Position numbers and translations under genes: made by a program. Shown here one piece after another: positions 1-7,070 of a stretch of 35,027 nt of DNA (position 1 is its first letter; each line of letters starts with the position of its first letter). The stretch is from Marivita sp. XM-24bin2 (GTDB taxonomy: Bacteria; Pseudomonadota; Alphaproteobacteria; Rhodobacterales; Rhodobacteraceae): positions 171,716-206,742 of the forward strand of contig QCWH01000001.1 in the NCBI GenBank assembly GCA_003149565.1, read 5' to 3'. The notes beneath the pieces were generated by a model. That model had not been told where the DNA came from. It was given only the letters and a program-made list of their open reading frames with translations, and did not search any database.

Positions 1-251
1 TCAAGGCTTTCGGCTTTGGCACTGTCAAGGAATCCGCAGGTGTTCACAATTACGGCATCCGCGCCGGAATAATCCGGGCTGATCCCATACCCTTCGGCGC
101 GCAGCCGCGTCAGGATGCGTTCGCTGTCCACCAAGGCCTTGGGGCAACCAAGCGAGACCATGCCAATTGTCGGCTGTCCGGCGCGGGGCGCCTCTGTGAT
201 CCGGGCGGACGGAGCCAGGTCAGGGCGCAGGGAAGGGGGGTTCTGTGACAT
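1..251 (-). CDS. rimO: Ribosomal protein S12 methylthiotransferase RimO, N-terminal part (runs off left edge)
   Basis: This is the 5' end of a minus-strand gene whose remainder lies outside the window; 83 full codons are visible. RimO is a radical-SAM enzyme that methylthiolates an aspartate of ribosomal protein S12. The visible part is the start of the N-terminal MTTase (UPF0004) domain: [12 protein letters not shown] carries the first iron-sulfur cysteine and the RimO-typical PKALVDSE stretch, and [13 protein letters not shown] carries the second. A Pro/Arg-rich tail of about 28 residues precedes the domain. The ATG at 251 was chosen; an in-frame ATG at 260 would add three residues, and neither has a clear ribosome binding site. 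The radical-SAM CxxxCxxC and TRAM regions cannot be checked. The gene is divergent from the MFS gene. The family call is firm because of the PKALVDSE signature, which separates RimO from MiaB and MtaB. Confidence 0.93.
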   Translation of the reverse strand, partial: MSQNPPSLRPDLAPSARITEAPRAGQPTIGMVSLGCPKALVDSERILTRLRAEGYGISPDYSGADAVIVNTCGFLDSAKAESL

Positions 252-387
252 GCGCGGCATATAAGCCCAAGACCGGGTCAGGGGAAGGCCCGATGATCAA
301 CACAAGCTCCGGCATGTCATGAAAGGCGACTTGCTATATCGGGGCGGTTTGTGTTTCGGTTAAGCCAGATCACCGCGGAGGCCCGCC

Positions 388-1626
388 ATCGAGCACGCGT
401 CCCTGTCCCGAAATCTGACAATTCTCCCGTGGCTGAAATTCGCGCAGAACCTGCTGTTCTGGCAGGCGACATGGTTCCTGTTCCTGCAAGACACCCTTTC
501 GGCCTCCGAGGCCGTGCTGCTCTATGCGGTCTATGACATCGGTACGACGGTGTTTGAGGTGCCGTCGGGCTACATGTCGGATAAGGTAGGACGGCGCATC
601 ACGCTCACGCTGTCTGCCATTGCCGGGCTCGCAGCGATGGTTTGCTTTAGTCTTGGCGACAGTTTCGCAGCATTCGCGCTTGCCCAGATCCTCCTTGGCG
701 CGTCAATCGCATTTGCATCTGGAACCGACAGCAGCCTTCTGTACGAAACTTTGGCCGCCGAGGGTCGGCAGGACGAGGTTGAGGCGTTCGAACTCCGGCT
801 CTGGCGCTTTACCTTTGCCGCACTCATGGTGTCGGCTGTCACAGGTGGGCTGCTTGCGCGCGTAGCGCCTGTGCTGCCGTTTGTGCTCAGCGGTCTGGCT
901 TTCGTGGTGATGCTCCTTCTGGCCCTGCGTCTGCGAGATGGTCCGCATCAGGTGGATGACGTCACTGCGGAACCGGTCGGCAAAGCCATTGCTGCTGCGT
1001 TTCAGAAACCTGTTCTGCTTTGGCTTTTTGCTCTGAGTGTCGTGATGTACGGGTTTTCGCATGTGCCTTTTGTGTTCGGGCAACCATTCATTCTGCGCGC
1101 ACTCGAATCCGTAGGGCTGTCTGGTGAGGCTCCGCTTGTCAGCGGCGTCGTGACCTCCATCATGATGGCGGTGTCCGTTGCGGCATCCTTCGCGGCACCG
1201 CAGATCCGTCAACGTTTCGGTCTAGCACCGACACTTCTTCTGGCTTTCGGCTTGCAGATTGGCCTCTGCGCCGTCCTCGCCCTGAATCAAAGCCTTCTTG
1301 CTATCGCGATTCTGTTCCTGCGCATGGTGCCTGACAGCCTGTCGCGGCCTTTCATCCTTGCCACCACGCAGCCCCTTCTGACCGATGGCATGCGCGCCAC
1401 CTATCTGTCGATCCAAAGCTTTGTCGGCAGGATCGCCTTTGCCACTAGCCTGTGGCTCGCCTCCCGGAATGTCAGCGATGTCGGAGAGATGCCAGTGGCG
1501 GATCTGAGCCGTGTCCTTACCGCCTATGCCGGTTTCGGTGCTGTGATACTCAGCGTTCTCTGGCTGGCTGCGAGGCATGTAGATCTTGAACCTAGTTTTA
1601 AAAGCGACAAGGCCGGACCGCCATGA
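388..1626 (+). CDS. Major facilitator superfamily (MFS) transporter, probable non-AUG start
   Basis: This is a polytopic inner-membrane transporter of about 412 residues with the MFS loop 2-3 signature (EVPSGYMSDKVGRR) and roughly 12 hydrophobic segments. The substrate is unknown; drug or metabolite efflux is possible. The first conventional start in this frame is GTG at 514, but that would remove transmembrane helix 1. Between the upstream in-frame stop (361-363) and 514 the frame stays open and encodes a good MFS N-terminus (LPWLKFAQNLLFWQATWFLFL then QDTLSASEA). No ATG, GTG or TTG exists there. A GGAGG at 377-381 sits 6 bases before an ATC codon at 388, which I take as the likely start or a mutated ATG. 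The stop overlaps the start of the Dabb gene by 4 bases (ATGA), so the two are probably co-transcribed. Confidence 0.8.
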   Translation: MEHASLSRNLTILPWLKFAQNLLFWQATWFLFLQDTLSASEAVLLYAVYDIGTTVFEVPSGYMSDKVGRRITLTLSAIAGLAAMVCFSLGDSFAAFALAQILLGASIAFASGTDSSLLYETLAAEGRQDEVEAFELRLWRFTFAALMVSAVTGGLLARVAPVLPFVLSGLAFVVMLLLALRLRDGPHQVDDVTAEPVGKAIAAAFQKPVLLWLFALSVVMYGFSHVPFVFGQPFILRALESVGLSGEAPLVSGVVTSIMMAVSVAASFAAPQIRQRFGLAPTLLLAFGLQIGLCAVLALNQSLLAIAILFLRMVPDSLSRPFILATTQPLLTDGMRATYLSIQSFVGRIAFATSLWLASRNVSDVGEMPVADLSRVLTAYAGFGAVILSVLWLAARHVDLEPSFKSDKAGPP

Positions 1627-1937
1627 TCCTACATTGTGTTTTCTGCAGCTTTAACAGCGACGCAAGTCAGGCGGATCGAACGGCCATCCTCTCAGATCTT
1701 GCTGGTTTCAGCCAAACGCTTGATGGGGTGTTGGCTTTCGATTTTGGCGCCAACCATGACTTCGAGAACAAATCACCTGCTGTGACAGACGGCTTTGTCA
1801 TCCGTTTTCGGGGCAGGCAGGCACTTGCTGCGTATGCTGATCATCCGACCCACAAGGTTCTTGGAGCAAGACTTTGCGACCTTTGCGAAGGTGGAGCAGA
1901 TGGTGTCATGGTCGTGGACCTCGTATGTGGTGACTGA
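1623..1937 (+). CDS. Dabb (stress-responsive alpha/beta barrel) domain protein
   Basis: A 104-residue protein in the size range of single-domain Dabb proteins. The pattern fits that family: a short N-terminal beta strand (MILHCVFCSF), a helix with DLAGF, a central FDFGANHDFENKSP segment, a strand GFVIRFRGRQALAAYADHPTHK, and a final VVDL strand. Dabb proteins are small ferredoxin-like-fold dimers; many have no known reaction, a few act in polyketide or plant stress contexts. The ATG overlaps the MFS stop by 4 bases, implying translational coupling. The family is inferred from the YxxHPxHK-like motif and fold pattern; the biological role is unknown. Confidence 0.72.
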   Translation: MILHCVFCSFNSDASQADRTAILSDLAGFSQTLDGVLAFDFGANHDFENKSPAVTDGFVIRFRGRQALAAYADHPTHKVLGARLCDLCEGGADGVMVVDLVCGD

Positions 1938-1961
1938 CGGCAAGGGACGACAGACAAAGAC

Positions 1962-2501
1962 ATGCAATTCACACCGTATAGCGGCGGACGAAACCGGAAT
2001 ATCGCAGACCTGTTCCGAAATACGTTCACTGACTCGGAAGGTGTCGAAGAGGGAAACCTGATCCATGACCTCGCCCGCGCGCTGCTAGAGACAACCCCGC
2101 CTGATGATTTGCGCGTCTATATTGCAGAGGAGGCAGGTTTCCTGTGCGGCTGTGTCGTTTTCACGCGGCTCCGTTTCGACGATGATCCACGACGTGCATT
2201 CATTCTTTCGCCAATGGCTGTGGCGACGGTTCATCAGCGCAAGGGTGTCGGGCAAAGCCTGCTGCAGAATGCGCTGGAGGATTTGCGCAAAGAAGGTGTG
2301 GACGTCATCGTCACCTATGGTGATCCGAAATATTATCGACAGGTTGGGTTCCATCCTGTGACGGTTGAAACCGTGCCTGCACCGCTTCCGCTCAGCATGC
2401 CGGGAGGGTGGATTGCGCAATCTCTGACAGACGCCCCTCTCACACGTTTGAACGGACCGTCAGTTTGCGTGCCGGCACTGAACCGTCCTGACGTGTGGTG
2501 A
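1962..2501 (+). CDS. GNAT-family N-acetyltransferase
   Basis: A 179-residue cytoplasmic protein with the GNAT fold. Motif A, which binds acetyl-CoA pyrophosphate, is visible as LSPMAVATVHQRKGVGQSLL around residues 80-100 (Q-R-K-G-V-G corresponds to Q/R-x-x-G-x-G/A). It is followed by the strand VDVIVTYGDPKYYRQVGFHPV, in which YGDPxYYxxxGF is typical of the YhbS-like branch of small GNATs. The substrate cannot be told from sequence. It lies 24 bases after the Dabb gene on the same strand and is probably the last gene of the MFS-Dabb-GNAT run. The ribosome binding site before the ATG is weak. It converges on gcrA. Confidence 0.88.
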   Translation: MQFTPYSGGRNRNIADLFRNTFTDSEGVEEGNLIHDLARALLETTPPDDLRVYIAEEAGFLCGCVVFTRLRFDDDPRRAFILSPMAVATVHQRKGVGQSLLQNALEDLRKEGVDVIVTYGDPKYYRQVGFHPVTVETVPAPLPLSMPGGWIAQSLTDAPLTRLNGPSVCVPALNRPDVW

Positions 2502-2527
2502 TCGTCTGAGGCTTAAGTTTTGCCAAG

Positions 2528-2551
2528 AAAAAGGGGCGGTCAAGCCGCCCC
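2528..2551 (-). terminator. Intrinsic terminator of gcrA
   Basis: On the minus strand a 7-bp GC stem (GGGGCGG / CCGCCCC, 2533-2551) with a 5-base loop is followed directly by five T residues (complement of 2528-2532), a standard Rho-independent terminator 24 bases beyond the gcrA stop. Read on the plus strand, the same stem is followed by CATATTTTG, so it may also weakly stop the converging GNAT transcript. Confidence 0.85.
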
Positions 2552-2575
2552 ATATTTTGAATTTCGACTGTGGAT

Positions 2576-3160
2576 TTACCGACGGCGGTCGCGGCGGGAG
2601 CTCATGGGCTGGAATGCGACGCCCACATGCGCTTCGCAATATGGCTTGCCCTGTTGAACCGGCAGCCCGCAGAACCAGAAATTCGGTGTCGCGGGGTCGC
2701 CAACCGGCCATTTGCAGGTCTTTTCCGTCAGTTCCATCAAGGTCAGCTTCTTGGCCTTCTTTTCGATCGCGTTCACCTTGGCCAACGCTTCCGGGCTGAT
2801 TTCATTGGCCGAGGGTTGCGGTGGCAGAGGTTGACCGGCCGGAATGATCTGACGGCGCGGGCTGGGTGGTGGCGTCGCGGACTTGGTCTCCATCATCACC
2901 TCTGGCTCCGCTGGTTTGGGAGCAGGCGCCGGTTTGGGCGCAGGCTTTGGGGCTGGTTTTGCTTCGGCCTTGGGCGCGGGCTTTGTTTCGGCCTTTGCAG
3001 GACCTACGGCGCCGGCGCGGTTCGACAGGCCCAAACGATGCACTTTCCCGATCACGGCATTGCGAGTCACGCCGCCAAGCTCCTTGGCGATCTGGCTCGC
3101 CGACTGACCTTCGCCCCACATCTTTTTCAAAAGCTCTACACGTTCATCGGTCCAGGACAT
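2576..3160 (-). CDS. gcrA: GcrA cell cycle regulator
   Basis: A 194-residue homologue of the alphaproteobacterial regulator GcrA, which works with sigma-70 RNA polymerase at promoters carrying CcrM-methylated GANTC sites (known from Caulobacter). The N-terminal DNA-binding region is unmistakable: MSWTDERVELLKKMWGEG, then SASQIAKELGG, then TRNAVIGKVHRLGLS (residues 1-46). A long low-complexity linker of Pro-Ala-Lys repeats (about residues 55-90) follows, longer than I expect for the Caulobacter protein of about 173 residues. The C-terminal domain has spaced cysteines and a histidine (KTCKWPVGDP, FWFCGLP, PYCEAH). The open frame extends upstream to 3259, but the ATG at 3160 was chosen because the conserved MSWTDERVELL begins there and GGAGGG sits just before it (3165-3170). 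Confidence 0.97.
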   Translation of the reverse strand: MSWTDERVELLKKMWGEGQSASQIAKELGGVTRNAVIGKVHRLGLSNRAGAVGPAKAETKPAPKAEAKPAPKPAPKPAPAPKPAEPEVMMETKSATPPPSPRRQIIPAGQPLPPQPSANEISPEALAKVNAIEKKAKKLTLMELTEKTCKWPVGDPATPNFWFCGLPVQQGKPYCEAHVGVAFQPMSSRRDRRR

Positions 3161-3173
3161 CGTGCCCTCCATC

Positions 3174-3201
3174 AAAAAGAGCGGCCGTTTGCGTTGGCCG
3201 C
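3174..3201 (-). promoter_or_regulatory. Terminator-like hairpin in the gcrA 5' leader (candidate attenuator)
   Basis: On the minus strand the arms GCGGCC and GGCCGC (3181-3201) enclose a 9-base loop (AACGCAAAC). Within two bases they are followed by five T residues (complement of 3174-3178), then the gcrA Shine-Dalgarno (3165-3170) and start (3160). The gene on the other side (from 3280) is transcribed away, so no upstream minus-strand gene needs a terminator here. A leader attenuator, or a stem controlling access to the ribosome binding site, is the inference. Confidence 0.55.
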
Positions 3202-3279
3202 CCGAAATCTCTAAGTCGCTCCTTATTCTAATCATGCGCGGGAGAGTTACAACCCGCACTGACAGTCAAGAGGCTCTCA

Positions 3280-4089
3280 ATGCAGCAGACGGCAAAGGCC
3301 ACCTCGAATGAACGCCGCTTCGGACGGGTGAACTGGCTGGGACTCTACACGCTTGGCCAGCGGGAAATTTTGCGGTTCCTCAATGTCTGGACCCAGACAC
3401 TTCTTGCGCCATTGGTCACGGCCGGGCTCTTCATGTTGATCTTCACAATCGCCATCGGTCCCCGTCGCGGCGAGGTAATGGGTGTCGATTTCACCACCTT
3501 CATTGCTCCCGGCATCCTGATGATGACCGTGATTCAGAACGCTTTTGCCAACACATCATCCTCGATTGTCGTGTCCAAGGTGCAGGGTAACATCGTCGAC
3601 ACGCTGATGCCTCCCTTGTCTGCCGGAGAGCTTGTGCTGGGCTATCTCGCCGGCGGCGTTGCGCGCGGGCTGATGGTTGCGGTGGCGATTGCGCTCGCGC
3701 TTTGGCTGTTCCTTGGCATCGTGCCGCAGCATCCGTTGGTCGCACTCTACTTTGTCATTGTCGGTGGCGCGCTTCTGTCCGGCATCGGCATGGTCGCGGG
3801 CATCTATGCCGAAAAGTTTGACCAGATGGCGGCGATCACGAATTTCATCGTAACCCCGCTCGCTTTCCTGTCCGGCACCTTTTACTCGGTCGAAGCCTTG
3901 CCGCCGTTCCTGAACGACATCACCCATGCAAATCCGATCTTCTACCTGATCGATGGGGTACGCTGGGGAATAATTGGCGTGTCGGACAGCAGCCCGGTTC
4001 TTGGTGCCGTCGTCGCATTGGTCTCGACATTGATCGTCAATCTCGTGGCGTGGCTATTTTTCCGACGGGGCTACCGGCTGAAGGCCTGA
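3280..4089 (+). CDS. ABC-2 type transporter permease (no ATPase gene adjacent)
   Basis: A 269-residue inner-membrane permease of the ABC-2 (YadH/NodJ-like) family. It has a cytoplasmic N-terminus (about 30 residues), six hydrophobic segments, and the family pattern FIAPGILMMTVIQNAFANTSSSIVVSKVQGNIVDTLMPPLS after the second segment. The late LSGTFYSVEALPPFLNDITHANPIFYLIDGVR stretch is characteristic of ABC-2 permeases. Such proteins export polysaccharides, lipids or drugs with a separate ATPase, but no ATP-binding partner gene lies beside it, so the partner must be elsewhere. It is divergent from gcrA. Its 3' end overlaps the converging EamA gene by 53 bases, inside coding sequence of both. 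The substrate is unknown. Confidence 0.9.
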   Translation: MQQTAKATSNERRFGRVNWLGLYTLGQREILRFLNVWTQTLLAPLVTAGLFMLIFTIAIGPRRGEVMGVDFTTFIAPGILMMTVIQNAFANTSSSIVVSKVQGNIVDTLMPPLSAGELVLGYLAGGVARGLMVAVAIALALWLFLGIVPQHPLVALYFVIVGGALLSGIGMVAGIYAEKFDQMAAITNFIVTPLAFLSGTFYSVEALPPFLNDITHANPIFYLIDGVRWGIIGVSDSSPVLGAVVALVSTLIVNLVAWLFFRRGYRLKA

Positions 4090-4960
4090 TCCGGCCTTCG
4101 CGCCAGACCAATAACCCTGCACCACACAGGATGATCAGCGTCCCCATGACAGAGACCGTATCGGGTCGAACATCGAACACGGCAAAGTCGTAGAGCGCGG
4201 CAAAGACCAGCGTGGCGTAAAAGAAAGGCCCGACAAAGCTGGCATCGGCGCGGGCAATCGCGTTGATGAAACAGGATTGCGCCAAGGCCATCAGCACGCC
4301 AATTCCGATCAACGCCAGCCATTGCTGCGGCGTGGGTGTGATCCACACCCAAACCGCAGCGGCTGATGCGATGCCGACGCCGATGACATTGTTGATCAAC
4401 AGGATTTGCAACGGACCTTCCCGGCCACTCAGACGCTTGATCACAATGACTTCAAAGCCAAGCGACAGGGCCGCACCGAAGGCCAGCAGGGCGGCTGGCT
4501 GAAACGCGTCCGGCGTTGGTCGCAGCAGGATCATCGCGCCGCACAGGGCGATGGCCGCAGCACCCAATCTGACGGGTCCCACCCGTTCGCCCAGCAGCGG
4601 GATCGCCAGCAGCATGCCAATCACCGGGTTCAAGAAACTGATGGCAGTGGCATCCGACAGCGGAATAAACGCCGCAGCCGCAAACATGAGTGTGACGCCG
4701 CCCCATCCGAACGCCACCCGAAGCGTATGCGTCTTCCACGCTATTGGTGTGAACTGAAGCCGCATCACCACAGCCGCCAGAGCAATCGCAAGAAAGGCAA
4801 AGACGAACCGTCCCTGGCTGATCTGCAAAGGGTTCAGAGCCGGTCCCAGCGTATCCGTGCCGAGCATCTTGGCCAGCAGTGTCGTGCCGGCCACAAATGC
4901 AGAAGCGCACAGCGTCAGAAACGCGGCAAGCAATGGGTTGTGGGCTTTGGGCACGAACAT
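4037..4960 (-). CDS. DMT-superfamily (EamA) transporter
   Basis: A 307-residue inner-membrane protein with about ten hydrophobic helices arranged as two EamA repeats. The first repeat ends with LSDATAISFLNPVIGMLLAIPLLGERVGPVRLGAAAIALCGAMILL, and the second with FINAIARADASFVGPFFYATLVFAALYDFAVF then a GTLIILCGAGLLV helix. The E-R-V-G element between helices is typical. The start at 4960 was chosen because the first helix follows it; the frame is open to 5134 but that extension overlaps pcs and is charged and non-hydrophobic. It lies 35 bases downstream of pcs on the same strand, suggesting one transcript. DMT proteins move varied metabolites (riboflavin, amino acids, S-adenosylmethionine, choline in LicB), so the substrate is open. 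Confidence 0.88.
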   Translation of the reverse strand: MFVPKAHNPLLAAFLTLCASAFVAGTTLLAKMLGTDTLGPALNPLQISQGRFVFAFLAIALAAVVMRLQFTPIAWKTHTLRVAFGWGGVTLMFAAAAFIPLSDATAISFLNPVIGMLLAIPLLGERVGPVRLGAAAIALCGAMILLRPTPDAFQPAALLAFGAALSLGFEVIVIKRLSGREGPLQILLINNVIGVGIASAAAVWVWITPTPQQWLALIGIGVLMALAQSCFINAIARADASFVGPFFYATLVFAALYDFAVFDVRPDTVSVMGTLIILCGAGLLVWREGRIRPSAGSPVGKIATPRD

Positions 4961-4995
4961 TGCGCAGCGATGCGCCACTTTCGCGCGAAAGGCAA

Positions 4996-5691
4996 TCAGC
5001 GACCGTGCATGGGTACAATCTGCTGAACGATCCCGACAAGTACGAGATAGACCGATGTCGCGATCAAGCCCCAATGCGCCCAGCTTTCGGGGTGGAAATC
5101 GACCCACGCCGCCCATCCGGCAAAAAAGGTCCACGCCAAGGCGATCGGCAGGGACAGGTTGCGCCAGCGTTCGGTCCGCACCGGATGAATGAATTTGAGT
5201 GGCAGAAACATCGCCACGGCCAGCACCGCCACCAGCGCCAATGAGACCCAGAAATTGGGTTCAATGGCAAAGAGAACCAGCACAAGCATGTTCCAACAGC
5301 CGGGGAAGCCGTGAAACGAATTGTCTGACGTCTTCATCCGGCTGTCGGCGAAATACATGGCTGAGGCAAAGGTGATCACGATGATCGCGAACCAGCCGGT
5401 CCATCCAGGCAAAAGACCGCTTTGGAACAGCGCAAAGGCAGGGATGAAGACGTAGGTCAGATAGTCGATGATCAGGTCAAGCAGCACGCCGTCAAACCGC
5501 GGGGCGTTGGTCTTTACATCGTATTTCCGCGCCAACGGCCCGTCGATGCCGTCAACAGCAAAGGCCACAACAAGCCACAAGAACATGATTGACCACTCTT
5601 CCTGAGCCGCCGCCAACAGCGCCAGCATGGCAAAAACAGCCCCGGTTGCGGTCAGAAGGTGGACGCTTAGCGCGCGAGATTGATCCGTCAT
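4996..5691 (-). CDS. pcs: Phosphatidylcholine synthase
   Basis: A 231-residue inner-membrane enzyme that condenses CDP-diacylglycerol with choline to give phosphatidylcholine and CMP, a pathway largely confined to bacteria with phosphatidylcholine membranes. The CDP-alcohol phosphotransferase signature is complete: D50-G-x2-A54-R55, twelve residues, then G68-x3-D72-x3-D76, inside VDGIDGPLARKYDVKTNA and FDGVLLDLIID. The surrounding sequence (YFADSRMKTSDNSFHGFPGCWN) is typical of Pcs rather than PgsA or PssA. About eight hydrophobic helices are seen. The start codon is ATG, with only a weak ribosome binding site (CCCCGGA). It lies upstream of the EamA transporter gene in the same direction, and 125 bases downstream of mtaB. 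Confidence 0.94.
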   Translation of the reverse strand: MTDQSRALSVHLLTATGAVFAMLALLAAAQEEWSIMFLWLVVAFAVDGIDGPLARKYDVKTNAPRFDGVLLDLIIDYLTYVFIPAFALFQSGLLPGWTGWFAIIVITFASAMYFADSRMKTSDNSFHGFPGCWNMLVLVLFAIEPNFWVSLALVAVLAVAMFLPLKFIHPVRTERWRNLSLPIALAWTFFAGWAAWVDFHPESWAHWGLIATSVYLVLVGIVQQIVPMHGR

Positions 5692-5762
5692 TCCGGGGTT
5701 TTGGCTGAATTGTCGGAGCGGTGCAATTGCCCGCGCGTAATTTTCCCGCCGTTGTGAGCCAT

Positions 5763-5804
5763 GTCGATGCGTCGACGCATCGACCGTTTGCGTTCACGCA
5801 AACG
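5763..5804. repeat. Two tandem perfect palindromes behind mtaB
   Basis: Two adjacent unrelated inverted repeats fill most of the mtaB-pcs gap. The first (5763-5784) is a 22-bp perfect palindrome with half-site GTCGATGCGTC. The second (5785-5804) has arms CGTTTGCGT and ACGCAAACG around TC. They start 13 bases after the mtaB stop (minus strand) and lack a T-run. They may act as a U-less terminator or 3'-end protector of the dapF-mtaB message. Similar chains occur at 11927, 31674 and 33657. Confidence 0.75.
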
Positions 5805-5816
5805 CGCCCGCTCGGA

Positions 5817-7070
5817 TCAGGCAACCAGTTGATGTCCGTCCTGTCCGATGATCGTCGCGCGCACGATCTGCCCCACCGATTGCTCAGTGGCAAACCTCAC
5901 CTCGGTAAACTGCTCGGTCCGTCCCATATCCGGGGCTTCCATCAGTACGCTGTGGGTTCGCCCTTGCTGCGCCGTCAGATGGCGCGACACTGCAGCTTCA
6001 CCAGCCGCTCTCAATCGTGCGGCACGCTCCTTGATCGCGCGTCCGTCCACTTGGGGCATCCGTGCAGCCGGTGTGCCTTCGCGCGGCGAGTAGGGGAAGA
6101 CATGCAGCCACGTCAGGTTGCACTCTTCGACCAGCTTCAGCGAGTTTTCGAAATGCGCTTCGGTCTCTGTCGGGAATCCGGCGATGATATCCGCGCCAAA
6201 GGTCATGTCGGGACGTAGCTTGCGGGCCTCTTCGGCAAAGCGGATCGCGTCGTCGCGCAGATGGCGGCGCTTCATCCGCTTGAGGATCAGGTCGTCGCCA
6301 TGCTGAAGGCTCAGATGCAGATGCGGCATGAGACGCGGTTCGGTCGCAATCGCCTGCATCAGGTTTTCGTCCACTTCGATGCTGTCGATTGAACTGATCC
6401 GCAGCCGTGGCAGATCAGGGACCAGCTTGAGGATGCGCATCACCAGATCGCCCAGCTTTGGCTGCGCAGGAAGATCGGCCCCCCAGGAGGTCAGATCGAC
6501 CCCGGTCAGCACCACCTCGTTGAACCCCTTGTCCACCAGCCGCTTGATCTGATCCACAATCACCCCGGCAGGCACCGAGCGCGAATTGCCGCGACCATAC
6601 GGGATGATGCAAAAGGTGCAGCGGTGGTCGCAGCCGTTCTGAACCTGCACATAGGCGCGGGACCGCGTGCCAAAGCCGTCGATCAGATGTTGCGCGGTCT
6701 CCGTCACGGACATGATGTCGTTGACCTGCACCGCCTCGGTCTCACCGATGAAGTCGGCCGCCAGGCCTTTCCACGTGTCCGGCGTCATCTTTTCGGTATT
6801 GCCGATCACCGCATCGACCTCTTGCATCTTGGCAAAGGTCTCGGGCTCGGTCTGCGCGGCACAGCCGGTCACGATCAGCTTGGCGTTCGGGTTGTCCCGA
6901 CGCAGCTTGCGGATCTCCTGCCGCGCCTTGCGCACCGCTTCAGCTGTCACGGCACAGGTGTTGACCACTACGGCATTCTCTAGCCCCGCCTGTGCGGCAA
7001 GGTCTTTCATCGCCTCGGTCTCATACGCGTTGAGGCGGCAGCCCAGCGTGGTGAACTTCGGCGGTGTCAC
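5817..7070 (-). CDS. mtaB: tRNA (N6-L-threonylcarbamoyladenosine(37)-C2)-methylthiotransferase MtaB
   Basis: A 417-residue radical-SAM enzyme that adds a methylthio group to t6A at position 37 of tRNAs reading ANN codons, giving ms2t6A. The N-terminal MTTase domain has three cluster cysteines: C11 ([11 protein letters not shown]), C39 (VNTCAVT) and C70 (VTGCAAQ). The radical-SAM motif CDHRCTFC gives C147, C151 and C154, followed by [11 protein letters not shown] and the [12 protein letters not shown] strand. A TRAM-like C-terminal region ends the protein. LGCRLN (not [11 protein letters not shown]) and the early CAVTAEA mark MtaB rather than RimO. It starts with GTG at 7070, overlapping the dapF stop as GTGA, so translation is probably coupled to dapF. 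The substrate includes tRNA-Lys(UUU), whose gene lies 1 kb away. Confidence 0.94.
   Translation of the reverse strand: MTPPKFTTLGCRLNAYETEAMKDLAAQAGLENAVVVNTCAVTAEAVRKARQEIRKLRRDNPNAKLIVTGCAAQTEPETFAKMQEVDAVIGNTEKMTPDTWKGLAADFIGETEAVQVNDIMSVTETAQHLIDGFGTRSRAYVQVQNGCDHRCTFCIIPYGRGNSRSVPAGVIVDQIKRLVDKGFNEVVLTGVDLTSWGADLPAQPKLGDLVMRILKLVPDLPRLRISSIDSIEVDENLMQAIATEPRLMPHLHLSLQHGDDLILKRMKRRHLRDDAIRFAEEARKLRPDMTFGADIIAGFPTETEAHFENSLKLVEECNLTWLHVFPYSPREGTPAARMPQVDGRAIKERAARLRAAGEAAVSRHLTAQQGRTHSVLMEAPDMGRTEQFTEVRFATEQSVGQIVRATIIGQDGHQLVA

Noticed and set aside
351-536. A 61-codon plus-strand open frame ahead of the MFS gene, considered as a leader peptide.
   Set aside because: It overlaps the DNA encoding MFS helix 1 in another frame, has no Shine-Dalgarno before its ATG, and its sequence is low-complexity.
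2570-3231. A plus-strand 214-codon open frame opposite gcrA, rich in Gly/Leu/Trp/Arg.
   Set aside because: It is the complement of the Pro-Ala-Lys linker of GcrA and has no family resemblance.
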